A stretch of 64,000 nt of DNA from Streptomyces sp. NBC_00358 (GCF_036099295.1 NZ_CP107976.1:1736001-1800000); one strand, 5' to 3'; counted from the stretch's first letter, positions 1 through 7,969 are shown. Numbers and translations: made by a program. The notes: a model not told the origin generated them from the sequence alone.

Positions 1-299
1 CACCACAGGGAGTAGGCGTTGTTCCACTCCTCGGCCTTGTCGTTGTCGATGAGGGTGATCTTGAGGCCGTACTTCTCCTCGAGGGCGGCCTTGCGGTCGT
101 AGACGGCTTCCTTGCGGTAGCCGACGATGATGCCGACCTCGGTCAGGCCGATCTCGGCGAAGTTGCCGAGGGTCAGGTCCAGGACCGTGATCGAGTCCTC
201 CATGCCCGCGGGGCCCACCGGCACAAGGGCCTTGGGGAGGCTGTCGGTGTAGGGACGCAGACGCCGTCCGGCGCCGGCAGCCAGCACGAGGCCGATCAT
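1..299 (-). CDS. NTP transferase (sugar-nucleotide or phosphocholine-type nucleotidyltransferase), N-terminal part
   Basis: Partial gene: the start is inside the window and the C-terminal part lies beyond base 1. The first residues read MIGLVLAAGAGRRLRPYTD, followed by LPKALVPV. This is the glycine-rich nucleotide-binding loop (LAAGxGxRLxP) and the PKxLxPV segment of the NTP_transferase family, which couples a sugar-1-phosphate or phosphocholine-like alcohol to a nucleotide. The ATG overlaps the TGA of the upstream CDP-alcohol phosphotransferase gene as ATGA, so the two are probably translationally coupled. The pairing suggests that this enzyme makes the activated alcohol (CDP-linked) used by its partner. 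The substrate cannot be read from the sequence. Confidence 0.85.
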   Translation of the reverse strand, partial: MIGLVLAAGAGRRLRPYTDSLPKALVPVGPAGMEDSITVLDLTLGNFAEIGLTEVGIIVGYRKEAVYDRKAALEEKYGLKITLIDNDKAEEWNNAYSLW

Positions 300-2104
300 G
301 CGGGTTCTCCTTCATCGTGTACGGCGGGTGCCCCGGAGGACACCCAGAAGCGGATGCTCTCGACGAGCACCAGCAGCGCCACGGTCACGGCAAGCACCGT
401 GAGCGCGACCTTGAACTGTGTGGCGGCGAGCAGCGCGGCCAGGACGGTGACGAGCAGCGTCCTGCCTTCGTGCCCACCGATCGCCCGCACCAGCCAGTGC
501 GGGGGGGCTCCGGCGTTTCCGCGAATGCGGTACACCGTGTCGTAGTGATGGTAGGCGACGGCGGCCACCAGGCCGAAAGCAGCCGGAAGCGCCCCGTTCA
601 CGTCCGCGTCGACCGCCAGTACCAGAACGGTGAGGTACTCGGCCGCGCGGAAGAGCGGCGGGACGAGCCAGTCGAGGGCTCCCTTGAGGGGCTGGGACAG
701 GGCCAGGCCCGAGGTGACGGCGTAGGCGACGGCACCGCCGACGATCAGCCAGGAGTCGCCCGAGGCGAGGGTGTTGCCGAGGACCAGGACACCGATCACC
801 GCGTACACCAGCGGCGAACCGGCGTAGAACCGCGTGTTGGGGCTGCGCCACCTGGCCGCGTATTCGGCGAGCGGACCGTTGTCCGCGAGGTCGGCCAGGG
901 CCTGGGCGGCGCGGTCGGTGCGGCTCGCCTTGCGGGTGAGCGAGCGCAGCACCCGGCCGGCCGTCGTGTACGTGGCCGCGAAGGCGCAGCCGACCAGCAG
1001 CGCGTAGAAGGTGATGCGTGGGGTCGTCAGCGCCGTGAGGACGGCGATCATCGCCCATCGTTCGCCGATGGGCAGGACTATCATCCGCCGCACCCAGACC
1101 GTCCAGCCGACGCTGTCGAGCTTGTCGGAGAGGGCCGCGGTGGGGCTGGTGTTGGCGGTGGCGTCGTGGTTCGCCTCGTTGAAGGAGAAGTCCACGACGT
1201 GCCGACAGGTCTGAAGGATCATCGCGCCGAGCGCGAGCGCCCACACGTCGTCGCCGCCGCGGGCCGCGCCGAGCGCGAGGCCCGCGTAGTACGCGTACTC
1301 CTTGGCACGGTCGAAGGTCGCGTCGAGCCAGGCCCCGAGCGTCGAGTACTGGAGGGAGTAGCGGGCGAGCTGTCCGTCCGTGCAGTCCAGGACGAAGGAG
1401 AACAGCAGCAGCAGCCCGGCGGCGACGTAGCCGGGGCGGGTGCCGGTGGCGGCGCAGCCCGCGGCGATCAGCGCGGTGATCAGCGACGCGGTGGTGACCT
1501 GGTTCGGGGTCAGGCCGCGGCGGGCGCACCAGCGGGCGATGTAGCGCGAGTAAGGGCTGATGCAGTACGTGGTGAAGAAGCCGTCGCGGGCCTTGACGGC
1601 GCTCCGCAGTCGCACGGCCTCGTCGTCCACGGCCAGGACGGCCTGCCGGACCTCGTTGCGCTCCTGCGGGTCGGCGGGGACGGCGGCGACGAGGGTGCCG
1701 AGTTCCGGGCGGTACACGGAGAGGTCGTCCGCGTCGAGCGCCTCGCCGAGGCGTTCGGCCAGGTTCTCCGGCTCGACGGCCGTGCTGCCCGCGGCCACGC
1801 TCTCGCGGGTCATGGCGCGGGTCAGTGCCCGCCGGGCCTCGGGCTGCACGGATACGGCGCCGGGCAGCGCGGAGGCCGCGAAGCGGGGGTCGGTGAGGCC
1901 GAGGCGCAGGGCGTGCTGATGCCCGACGAAGCGGGCGTCGACCACGGCGACGCGCTCGTTGGCCGGAACGGCGGCGAGCAGTGTCCCGGCCTCGCCCGCG
2001 TCGGCGGCCGTGAGGACTTCGAAGCCGAGCGACCGCAGATCGCCTTCGAGCGACGATCCGGGGACCGGCTGGCCGGTGAGGATGGCGGTCGGCAGCGAAC
2101 TCAC
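296..2104 (-). CDS. DUF5941-type CDP-alcohol phosphatidyltransferase, membrane protein
   Basis: 602 residues. The middle carries a perfect CDP-alcohol phosphotransferase signature D-G-x2-A-R-x8-G-x3-D-x3-D at about residues 240-263. It is surrounded by hydrophobic segments, so this is an integral membrane enzyme moving a phospho-alcohol from a CDP-activated donor to an acceptor. The first roughly 170 residues form a soluble domain without an obvious catalytic motif. The C-terminal third has further membrane helices and matches what I remember as DUF5941. Translation probably starts at GTG 2104, although the Shine-Dalgarno there is poor. The stop overlaps the start of the adjacent nucleotidyltransferase. 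Together they look like an envelope phospho-glycan or phospholipid head-group module. A PHO-box-like repeat lies 117 bases upstream. Confidence 0.85.
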   Translation of the reverse strand: MSSLPTAILTGQPVPGSSLEGDLRSLGFEVLTAADAGEAGTLLAAVPANERVAVVDARFVGHQHALRLGLTDPRFAASALPGAVSVQPEARRALTRAMTRESVAAGSTAVEPENLAERLGEALDADDLSVYRPELGTLVAAVPADPQERNEVRQAVLAVDDEAVRLRSAVKARDGFFTTYCISPYSRYIARWCARRGLTPNQVTTASLITALIAAGCAATGTRPGYVAAGLLLLFSFVLDCTDGQLARYSLQYSTLGAWLDATFDRAKEYAYYAGLALGAARGGDDVWALALGAMILQTCRHVVDFSFNEANHDATANTSPTAALSDKLDSVGWTVWVRRMIVLPIGERWAMIAVLTALTTPRITFYALLVGCAFAATYTTAGRVLRSLTRKASRTDRAAQALADLADNGPLAEYAARWRSPNTRFYAGSPLVYAVIGVLVLGNTLASGDSWLIVGGAVAYAVTSGLALSQPLKGALDWLVPPLFRAAEYLTVLVLAVDADVNGALPAAFGLVAAVAYHHYDTVYRIRGNAGAPPHWLVRAIGGHEGRTLLVTVLAALLAATQFKVALTVLAVTVALLVLVESIRFWVSSGAPAVHDEGEPA

Positions 2105-2415
2105 TCCCTGAGTGCCGGCGCGGTCTGGCGCCCGGCGTGTGCGTGATGGGATGGGCCCCGGTCCACGGCGGCGGCCCCGGCGGCATGTCGGCAGAGGCTA
2201 TCGGATGAAGAGAAGCGGGCGTTCACCACCCGTTCACGGCCCGATCAGCGGGTTTTGTCCCGCGGGAGCCGCGGTCATCATCAGGGATCTCGGGCCCGGG
2301 CCACAAACGCGGGTCCACGGAACGGCACATTCCCGGCATGGCGTACGGCGGCCCTCGCACCCCCGGAAGCGGGACACGGCGGACGCGGTGGCGGAGCCGC
2401 ATAGGGTGGGCGTCC
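2105..2415. other. divergent intergenic region between the CDP-alcohol transferase and galE-like genes
   Basis: A 311-base divergent spacer. It holds the PHO-box-like direct repeat at 2221-2242 and, on the minus strand, a possible -10 element (TAGCCT) around 2196-2201. That places the direct repeat over the -35 region of the leftward promoter. No further gene is supported here. In-frame codons upstream of the galE-like start are not counted as coding because the Rossmann fold begins right after ATG 2416. Confidence 0.5.
2221..2242 (+). promoter_or_regulatory. PHO-box-like pair of 11-base direct repeats (PhoP site candidate)
   Basis: GTTCACC plus four bases is followed immediately by GTTCACG plus four bases. 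This is the 11-base direct-repeat architecture of Streptomyces PhoP boxes; the second unit differs from the consensus GTTCACC only in its last base. The site overlaps the inferred -35 region of the leftward operon encoding the CDP-alcohol transferase. That fits phosphate control of a phospho-polymer or phospholipid pathway. Binding is inferred from the pattern only. Confidence 0.55.
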
Positions 2416-3387
2416 ATGACATGGCTGATCACAGGCGGAGCCGGATACATCGGGGCACATGTGGCGCGCGCGATGGCGGAGGCCGGGGAGCGCGTCGTCG
2501 CCCTCGACGACCTCTCGTCCGGGGTGCCGAACCGGCTTCCGGAAGGCATTCCGCTCGTCCAGGGGTCGTCGCTGGACGCGGATCTGCTCAAGCGGGTGCT
2601 GGCGGAGCACGCGGTGACGGGGGTCGTGCACCTCGCCGCGCGCAAGCAGGTCGGCGAGTCGGTGGCCCAGCCGACGCGCTACTACCAGGAGAACGTGGGC
2701 GGCCTCGCGACGCTCCTGGAGGCGGTCGCCGGTGCGGGCGTCGAACGCTTCGTGTTCTCCTCGTCCGCGGCCGTCTACGGCAATCCCGATGTGGACCTCA
2801 TCACGGAGGACACCCCCTGCGCCCCGATGAGCCCCTACGGCGAGACGAAGCTCGCCGGCGAGTGGCTGGTACGGGCGGCGGGCCGGGCTCACGGCATCTC
2901 CACCGTGTGCCTGCGCTACTTCAACGTGGCGGGCGCTGCCTCACCGGAGCTCGCCGACACGGGGGTCTTCAACATCATCCCGATGGTGTTCGACCGCCTC
3001 ACCCGCGGTGAGGCCCCGCGGATCTTCGGCGACGACTACCCGACGCCGGACGGTACCTGCGTGCGCGACTACATCCATGTCGCCGACCTCGCCGAGGCAC
3101 ACCTCGCGGCGGCCAGGCGGCCGGCGGGCGGCGATCTCACGGTGAACATCGGCCGCGGCGAGGGCGTCTCCGTACGGGAGCTCCTGACGCTCATCGCCGA
3201 GGTCACCGGGGACCCGCTGCGGCCGGTCGTCGAGGCGCGCCGCCCCGGCGACGCCCCGCGCGCGGTCGCCTCGGCCGCGCTGGCCGCCGGAGAACTGGGC
3301 TGGGACGCACGGCGCGGGGTGCGCGAGATGGTGGAGTCGGCCTGGCGCGGCTGGCGGCTGCACCACCCGGAGATCACGGTCACCTGA
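2416..3387 (+). CDS. galE: NAD-dependent epimerase, UDP-glucose 4-epimerase type
   Basis: 323 residues, the usual GalE length. The N-terminus MTWLITGGAGYIG carries the GxxGxxG NAD-binding loop. SSSAAVYG holds the catalytic Ser and SPYGETK gives the YxxxK pair. Extended short-chain dehydrogenases of this type interconvert UDP-glucose and UDP-galactose. I chose ATG 2416 rather than the ATG 26 codons upstream because the Rossmann strand begins there. Transcription diverges from the nucleotidyltransferase and phosphotransferase operon, so it may feed sugar nucleotides into the same envelope pathway. Several GalE-like paralogues usually exist per Streptomyces genome, so the exact sugar is uncertain. 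Confidence 0.85.
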   Translation: MTWLITGGAGYIGAHVARAMAEAGERVVALDDLSSGVPNRLPEGIPLVQGSSLDADLLKRVLAEHAVTGVVHLAARKQVGESVAQPTRYYQENVGGLATLLEAVAGAGVERFVFSSSAAVYGNPDVDLITEDTPCAPMSPYGETKLAGEWLVRAAGRAHGISTVCLRYFNVAGAASPELADTGVFNIIPMVFDRLTRGEAPRIFGDDYPTPDGTCVRDYIHVADLAEAHLAAARRPAGGDLTVNIGRGEGVSVRELLTLIAEVTGDPLRPVVEARRPGDAPRAVASAALAAGELGWDARRGVREMVESAWRGWRLHHPEITVT

Positions 3388-3402
3388 CCGGGGCCGGGCG
3401 GG

Positions 3403-3439
3403 TGCTCTGACCTGCTGATCGTTTCCGCAGGTCAGAGCA
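3403..3439. terminator. 12-bp perfect inverted repeat downstream of galE
   Basis: TGCTCTGACCTG at 3403-3414 is the exact reverse complement of 3428-3439, with a 13-base loop. There is no U tract, as is usual in Streptomyces. It lies 16 bases after the galE stop and ends three bases before the Zur-box-like site. It could act as a terminator or take part in control of the Zn exporter gene. Confidence 0.6.
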
Positions 3440-3441
3440 TA

Positions 3442-3456
3442 TGACAACGGTGTTCA
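3442..3456 (+). promoter_or_regulatory. Zur-box-like 7-1-7 inverted repeat upstream of the Zn exporter
   Basis: TGACAACGGTGTTCA has the 15-base 7-1-7 layout of Streptomyces Zur boxes, with outer bases TGA and TCA conserved. It lies 73 bases upstream of the cation diffusion facilitator start. A TTGACT -35-like element follows at 3489-3494. In S. coelicolor the zitB exporter gene is known to be activated by zinc-loaded Zur, which matches this arrangement. The identification rests on pattern and gene context. Confidence 0.6.
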
Positions 3457-3528
3457 GTGCCGCGTTGCCCGATACCCCCCACCCGTAGTTGACTGTCAGG
3501 ACCGAGCACAACACGGGAGGCGGCTTTC

Positions 3529-4467
3529 ATGGGGGCTGGGCACGACCACGGGCACGCGCACGGCGCGCCCCCGACCGGTACGGCGACAGCCGCGTACCGG
3601 GGGAGGCTGCGTGTCGCGCTGGCCATCACGCTCACCGTCATGGTCGTCGAGATCTTCGGCGGTGTCCTCGCCGACTCGCTCGCGCTCGTCGCGGACGCGG
3701 CGCACATGGCGACGGACGCGCTGGGTCTCGGCATGGCCCTGCTCGCGATCCACTTCGCGGCACGCCCGCCCAGCGAGAAGCGCACCTTCGGCTACGCGCG
3801 GGCCGAGATCCTCGCCGCGCTCGCCAACTGTCTGCTGCTGCTCGTGGTCGGCGGCTATGTGCTCGTCGAGGCGATCCAGCGTTTCGTGACGCCCGCGGAC
3901 ACCCGGGGCGGACTGACGATCGCGTTCGGTGTGTTCGGTCTGGTCGCCAACACGATCTCGCTGACGCTGCTGATGCGCGGGCAGAAGGACAGCCTGAACG
4001 TGCGCGGCGCCTTCCTGGAGGTGGCGGCGGACGCGCTGGGCTCGCTGGCGGTCATCGTCGCCGCGGTGGTGATCATGACCACCGGCTGGCAGGCGGCGGA
4101 CCCGATCGCCTCGATCGCCATCGCGCTGATGATCGTCCCGCGCACCTGGAAGCTGCTTCAGGAGACGCTGGACGTGCTCCTGGAGGCGGCGCCCAAGGGG
4201 GTCGACATGGCGGACGTACGCGCTCACATCCTGGCCCTCGACGGAGTCGAGGACATCCACGACCTGCACGCCTGGACCATCACGTCCGGGATGCCCGTGC
4301 TCTCCGCGCACGTGGTCGTCAGCTCCGACGTACTGAACGCGATCGGACACGAGAAGGTCCTGCACGAACTCCAGGGCTGCCTGGGCGTCCACTTCGACGT
4401 GGAGCACTGCACGTTCCAGCTGGAGCCGAGCGGACACGCGGAACACGAGGCGAAGCTCTGCCACTGA
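3529..4467 (+). CDS. zitB: cation diffusion facilitator, zinc exporter
   Basis: 312 residues, a standard CDF/SLC30 length. The N-terminus is a cytoplasmic His-rich tail (HDHGHAHG, residues 5-12). About six membrane helices follow. The second and fifth helices carry the metal-site motifs, with DAAHMATD as the HxxxD site near residue 60 and AADALGS near residue 165. A cytoplasmic ferredoxin-like C-terminal domain ends the protein (HDLHAWTI, HVVV). It exports Zn2+ (perhaps Cd2+ or Co2+) in exchange for protons. The start is set by GGGAGG eight bases before ATG 3529. The Zur-box-like element upstream supports zinc control. The symbol follows the S. coelicolor gene in this context. Confidence 0.9.
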   Translation: MGAGHDHGHAHGAPPTGTATAAYRGRLRVALAITLTVMVVEIFGGVLADSLALVADAAHMATDALGLGMALLAIHFAARPPSEKRTFGYARAEILAALANCLLLLVVGGYVLVEAIQRFVTPADTRGGLTIAFGVFGLVANTISLTLLMRGQKDSLNVRGAFLEVAADALGSLAVIVAAVVIMTTGWQAADPIASIAIALMIVPRTWKLLQETLDVLLEAAPKGVDMADVRAHILALDGVEDIHDLHAWTITSGMPVLSAHVVVSSDVLNAIGHEKVLHELQGCLGVHFDVEHCTFQLEPSGHAEHEAKLCH

Positions 4468-4754
4468 CCCTCCCGGACGCTCCCGGGCCATCCCCGCGAT
4501 CACGGTGCCGCGGGTGGGCGTCCGGCCCGTATCCGTGGCGCCGTCCGAACACCTGATGGCCCCTGTCCAGCACGATTCCGTGCCGTCGGCGCCGGGAACG
4601 ATCAGGTATCCGGCCGGTTCCGGCGTGTGACCGACCCCGGCCGCGCATCCCGCCCGGGGCTTTCCGCGGCGGGACATGCGGGAGCCGCGAAGTGCCGGGA
4701 GTGCCGGTTTCGTACGGCAGACTTGGGGCTTGAAGACCGATGCGAAGGATGGGT

Positions 4755-5348
4755 ATGCCGATCACACCTGCCACCGCGACGCACAGTTCGTCGAACGGCA
4801 CCGTTGAAGCGATCTTGCTGGAACTGGTCGACGAGGACGGCAACACGATCGGTACGGCGGAGAAGCTCGCGGCCCACCAGGCCCCGGGACAGCTGCACAG
4901 AGCGTTCTCGGTGTTCCTCTTCGACGAACAGGGCCGGCTGCTGCTGCAGCAGCGCGCCCTCGGCAAGTACCACTCCCCCGGCGTCTGGTCGAACACCTGC
5001 TGCGGCCACCCCTACCCGGGCGAGGCGCCCTTCGCGGCGGCGGCCCGGCGGACGTACGAGGAGCTCGGGGTGTCGCCCACCCTGCTCGCCGAGGCGGGCA
5101 CGGTCCGCTACAACCATCCGGACCCGGACTCGGGCCTGGTGGAGCAGGAGTACAACCACCTCTTCGTCGGCATGGTGCAGTCGGCGCCGAGGCCGGACCC
5201 GGAGGAGGTCGGCTCGACGGCCTTCGTGAGCGCCGCCGAGCTGGCGGAGCGGCACGCCGCTGACCCCTTCTCGGCGTGGTTCATGACGGTGCTGGACGCG
5301 GCCCGTCCGGCGATCCGGGAGCTGACGGGCCCGTCCGCGGGCTGGTAG
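4755..5348 (+). CDS. idi: isopentenyl-diphosphate delta-isomerase, type I
   Basis: 197 residues with a Nudix-fold IDI domain. It interconverts isopentenyl and dimethylallyl diphosphate. NTCCGHP (Cys82/83) provides the catalytic cysteine and metal-binding His. RRTYEELG at about residues 98-105 is the Nudix-like helix with the catalytic Glu, and EQEYNHLF follows. I chose ATG 4755 because GAAGGA ends five bases upstream. The ATG five codons earlier lacks a ribosome site. It is convergent with the anti-sigma-type ATPase gene and stands alone, as idi often does in Streptomyces outside terpene clusters. Confidence 0.93.
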   Translation: MPITPATATHSSSNGTVEAILLELVDEDGNTIGTAEKLAAHQAPGQLHRAFSVFLFDEQGRLLLQQRALGKYHSPGVWSNTCCGHPYPGEAPFAAAARRTYEELGVSPTLLAEAGTVRYNHPDPDSGLVEQEYNHLFVGMVQSAPRPDPEEVGSTAFVSAAELAERHAADPFSAWFMTVLDAARPAIRELTGPSAGW

Positions 5349-5356
5349 CCGGTCTC

Positions 5357-5857
5357 CTACACACCCGGCGCGAGCGGCAGGGCGGCCCAGATCACCTTGC
5401 CGCCGCCCGTGGTGTGCTCGACGTCGCACACTCCGCCGAACTCCTTGGTCACCTCGCGCACCAGCAGCAGGCCCCGGCCCCCGGTCTGCCCGTGGTCGGC
5501 CTCCAGGGCGGTCGGACGGTAGGGGTGGTTGTCCTCGACGGACACCCGCACCCACTCGGCGCCGACCGCGACCTCGACCGCGAGCATCGGCGACAGAAGT
5601 GCCGCGTGCCTGACCGCGTTCGTGACCAGTTCGGAGACGATCAACAGCAGTCCCTGAACGACATCGTCCGAGACCGGCACCCCCTGGCGGACCAGCAGAT
5701 CACGGACGGCGTGCCGCGCCTGCGGCACCGAGGCGTCGACGGCGGCGGCGGTGAACCGCCACACCCCCTCGTACGGCAGCGGTCCCGGCGATCTGACGCC
5801 GGGAGCCGCGCCTCCACCTTCGGGGCTGGGGTCGGACCCCCGCCCGAGGTTGTCCAT
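5357..5857 (-). CDS. RsbW-like ATP-binding protein (HATPase_c_2)
   Basis: 166 residues, essentially one GHKL ATPase domain. The N box is SELVTNAVRHA and the G1/G2-like segment is GGRGLLLVREVTKEFG. There is no phospho-acceptor His domain, so this belongs to the large actinomycete family of RsbW/SpoIIAB-like serine kinase or anti-sigma homologues, not to sensor histidine kinases. No cognate sigma factor or anti-anti-sigma gene lies nearby, so the partner is unknown. ATG 5857 is preceded by AAGGGTGG. A 31-codon upstream in-frame extension is possible but has no family match. Confidence 0.8.
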   Translation of the reverse strand: MDNLGRGSDPSPEGGGAAPGVRSPGPLPYEGVWRFTAAAVDASVPQARHAVRDLLVRQGVPVSDDVVQGLLLIVSELVTNAVRHAALLSPMLAVEVAVGAEWVRVSVEDNHPYRPTALEADHGQTGGRGLLLVREVTKEFGGVCDVEHTTGGGKVIWAALPLAPGV

Positions 5858-6154
5858 CGTCCGGTCGCCACCCTTGCGCTCGATTGTCACCACACGTCGA
5901 GTGTTGGTAATGCGCTGGTCCGTACCGAATGACTGAACAGAAGTCAGCAATTATCGGTGTTTTCTGATCACGCGTGCATGATGCGGTCGATTCAATGACA
6001 ACCCTTGCCCTTTCTGTGCCGATTTCCGAAACTATTCGGGTTGTACGGGTTTGCCCCTTCAGCGACCCGGTTCCCTCCCGGCGGCTCCGGCGCCCGCCGG
6101 ACGGCGCCGGACCATGATCACAACGGGCCGGAGGGTGCCGATAGCATCCGGCCC

Positions 6155-6898
6155 ATGGAGCCGCAGCTTTTGCACCACGTCGACGCCGGGGTCGCCACCG
6201 TCGTCATCCATCACCCCGCCAAGCGGAACGCCATGACGACGCCGATGTGGCGAGCGCTGCCGCCCCTGCTGGACGAGCTGAGCGTCCGCGCCGACGTCCA
6301 CGCGCTGGTGCTCACCGGTGAGGGCGGGACGTTCTGCGCCGGTGCCGACATCTCGGCCCTCAAGGACTCACCCGCCGAGGCCCAGGGTCTCGCCGTGCTC
6401 GCCGAGGAGTCCCTCGCCGCGTTCCCGAAGCCGACGCTGGCCTCGATCCGCGGCTACTGCGTGGGGGGCGGGTCCCAGCTCGCGGCCGCCTGCGATCTGA
6501 GGTTCGCACAGGAGGGGGCACTGTTCGGCGTGACTCCGGCGAAGCTCGGCATCGTCTATCCGGCCTCCTCCACCCGGAGGCTGGCGGCACTGGTGGGTCC
6601 GTCCGCCGCCAAGTACCTGCTCTTCTCAGGCGAGTTGATCGACACCGGGCGCGCACTGCGCACCGGGCTGGTGGACGAGGTGCTGCCCGAGGGCGAACTC
6701 GACAAGCGCGTCGCGGAGTTCACCCGCGTCCTGGCCACGCGCTCGCTGCTCACACAAGCCGCGGCGAAGGAGTTCGCGAACGGGCGCACCGACCGCGACG
6801 CGTACTGGACGGAGCAGGCGCGCGCCGGCGGCGACACCGCGGAGGGGGTCACCGCCTTCCTGGAGCGCAGACAGCCTCGGTTCACCTGGACTCCCTGA
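6155..6898 (+). CDS. crotonase-fold protein (enoyl-CoA hydratase/isomerase family) without the hydratase glutamates
   Basis: 247 residues covering the whole crotonase fold. Oxyanion-hole segments are GTFCAGADISALKD and GYCVGGGSQLAAACD. When aligned by eye to rat mitochondrial crotonase, the two catalytic glutamates fall on Gln (in GGSQLA) and Pro (in FGVTPAK). Classical enoyl-CoA hydration is therefore unlikely. The protein could be an isomerase, a thioesterase-like enzyme or a ligand-binding member. It is a single gene followed by an SCO6745-type gene. ATG 6155 starts right at the domain, and the upstream in-frame extension is not supported. Confidence 0.8.
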   Translation: MEPQLLHHVDAGVATVVIHHPAKRNAMTTPMWRALPPLLDELSVRADVHALVLTGEGGTFCAGADISALKDSPAEAQGLAVLAEESLAAFPKPTLASIRGYCVGGGSQLAAACDLRFAQEGALFGVTPAKLGIVYPASSTRRLAALVGPSAAKYLLFSGELIDTGRALRTGLVDEVLPEGELDKRVAEFTRVLATRSLLTQAAAKEFANGRTDRDAYWTEQARAGGDTAEGVTAFLERRQPRFTWTP

Positions 6899-6973
6899 GG
6901 GGCCACCGGCCCTTCGGGACCAGCCCTTCCGGTCGTCTCGGGCCTCCCTGTTCCCGGCATACCAACCAGTCGG

Positions 6974-6987
6974 TAATGTGGAGGGCA
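6974..6987 (+). promoter_or_regulatory. -10 element for a leaderless transcript
   Basis: TAATGT at 6974-6979 is followed by seven bases and then the ATG at 6987. Transcription would start at the A of the start codon. GGAGGG lies only two bases from the ATG, too close to work as a Shine-Dalgarno sequence. Confidence 0.55.
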
Positions 6988-7853
6988 TGACTCCTCCCCT
7001 GCCGGAGCGCGCCGGGCGGCGCTGCCACAACGTGCTCAACCCGCTGCACTCGACGCACTACTTCTCACCCGATCTGGGGCGTGAGCTGGCCGCGGTCGGC
7101 GTCGGGAACGAGCGCACCGCGTACTTCGCGGTGCGGGCCGCCGCGATGGGCGCCGTCGGCGCCGGCACGGTGACGGCGACTTTCTTCAACTTCCGGCACG
7201 ATCTGGTGGCCGAGCACGTGCCCGCGGTGTGGCGGACGGCCTCCCCGGAGACGGTGCTCGCGGCACGCGCGCGTGCCGTGGACGCGACACTCAGGCGGCT
7301 GCTCGGCGAGGACGTCATCGCCTCCGCGGAGGTCGCCGAGGCCGCGGAGCTCGCCCTGCGCGCGACCGAGGCCTGCGGCTCGACCGCCCGCCCCCTGTAC
7401 GCCGCGCACGCGGACCTCCCGGTCCCCGACGAGCCGCACCTGGCGCTCTGGCACGCGGCCACCCTGCTGCGCGAGCACCGCGGCGACGGTCACCTGGCGG
7501 CGCTGCTCGACGCGGAGCTCGACCCGGTGGAGGCCCTGGTGAGCCACACCGCGACCGGCAAGGGCATGGCCCCCCGGTGGGTGCTGGGCACGCGCGGCTG
7601 GTCCCGGCAGGACTGGGAGGCGGCGTCCGGGCGGCTGCGGGAGCGCGGGCTGCTCGACGCGGACGGCGAGCTGACGCCGGCCGGTGCGGCCCTGCGCCAG
7701 GACATCGAGGCCCGGACGGACCGCCTCGACCGCGCCCCCTACGAGCACCTGGGCGCCGCCGGGGTGGAGCGGCTCACCGAGATCGCGAAGAGCCTGCTGA
7801 TGACGGCGTTCGCCGCCGGCGCGTTCCCGGAGGGGATGACCGGCAAGGGCTGA
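6987..7853 (+). CDS. SCO6745-type conserved actinobacterial protein, function unknown
   Basis: 288 residues of a family common in Streptomyces. Near-neighbour proteins in databases carry names such as 'SCO6745 family protein' or SalK-like. The N-terminus RRCHNVLNPLHSTHYFSPDL and the repeated Ala-rich helices (RAAAMGAVGAGTVTATFFNF) are typical. The C-terminal part, with WVLGTRGWSRQDWEAASGRLRERGLLDADGELTPAG, reads like a winged-helix segment. Older annotations call such proteins transcriptional or SalK-like, but no function is established that I can name. The gene appears leaderless from ATG 6987 and is followed by a strong hairpin. Confidence 0.75.
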   Translation: MTPPLPERAGRRCHNVLNPLHSTHYFSPDLGRELAAVGVGNERTAYFAVRAAAMGAVGAGTVTATFFNFRHDLVAEHVPAVWRTASPETVLAARARAVDATLRRLLGEDVIASAEVAEAAELALRATEACGSTARPLYAAHADLPVPDEPHLALWHAATLLREHRGDGHLAALLDAELDPVEALVSHTATGKGMAPRWVLGTRGWSRQDWEAASGRLRERGLLDADGELTPAGAALRQDIEARTDRLDRAPYEHLGAAGVERLTEIAKSLLMTAFAAGAFPEGMTGKG

Positions 7854-7864
7854 GGGGGCCGAGC

Positions 7865-7891
7865 CGCTCCCGGCGCCGCGCGCCGGGAGCG
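7865..7891. terminator. 11-bp GC-rich hairpin after the SCO6745-type gene
   Basis: CGCTCCCGGCG at 7865-7875 pairs exactly with 7881-7891 around a five-base loop, 11 bases after the stop. It is placed as an intrinsic terminator of the Streptomyces U-poor kind, separating this gene from tex. Confidence 0.65.
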
Positions 7892-7946
7892 CGAACCGCT
7901 CCGGCCCGCGGCGCGCGACCCCGCCGAGTGCCGCCCTGAGCCCCCG

Positions 7947-7969
7947 TTGTCGGTGTCACCTGCCACAAT
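7947..7969 (+). promoter_or_regulatory. RecA-independent DNA-damage (PafBC-type) promoter candidate for tex
   Basis: TTGTCGGTG at 7947-7955, exactly eight bases, then CACAAT at 7964-7969. The mycobacterial RecA-NDp/PafBC consensus is TTGTCRGTG-N8-TAnnnT. Here only the first base of the -10 deviates. The inferred start near 7976 leaves a 31-base leader before the tex GTG. Confidence 0.5.

Noticed and set aside
242..249. TGTCGGTG 8-mer inside the first gene as a damage promoter
   Set aside because: No TAnnnT-like element follows at N8 and it lies inside coding sequence. The same holds for copies at 14809 and 54124.
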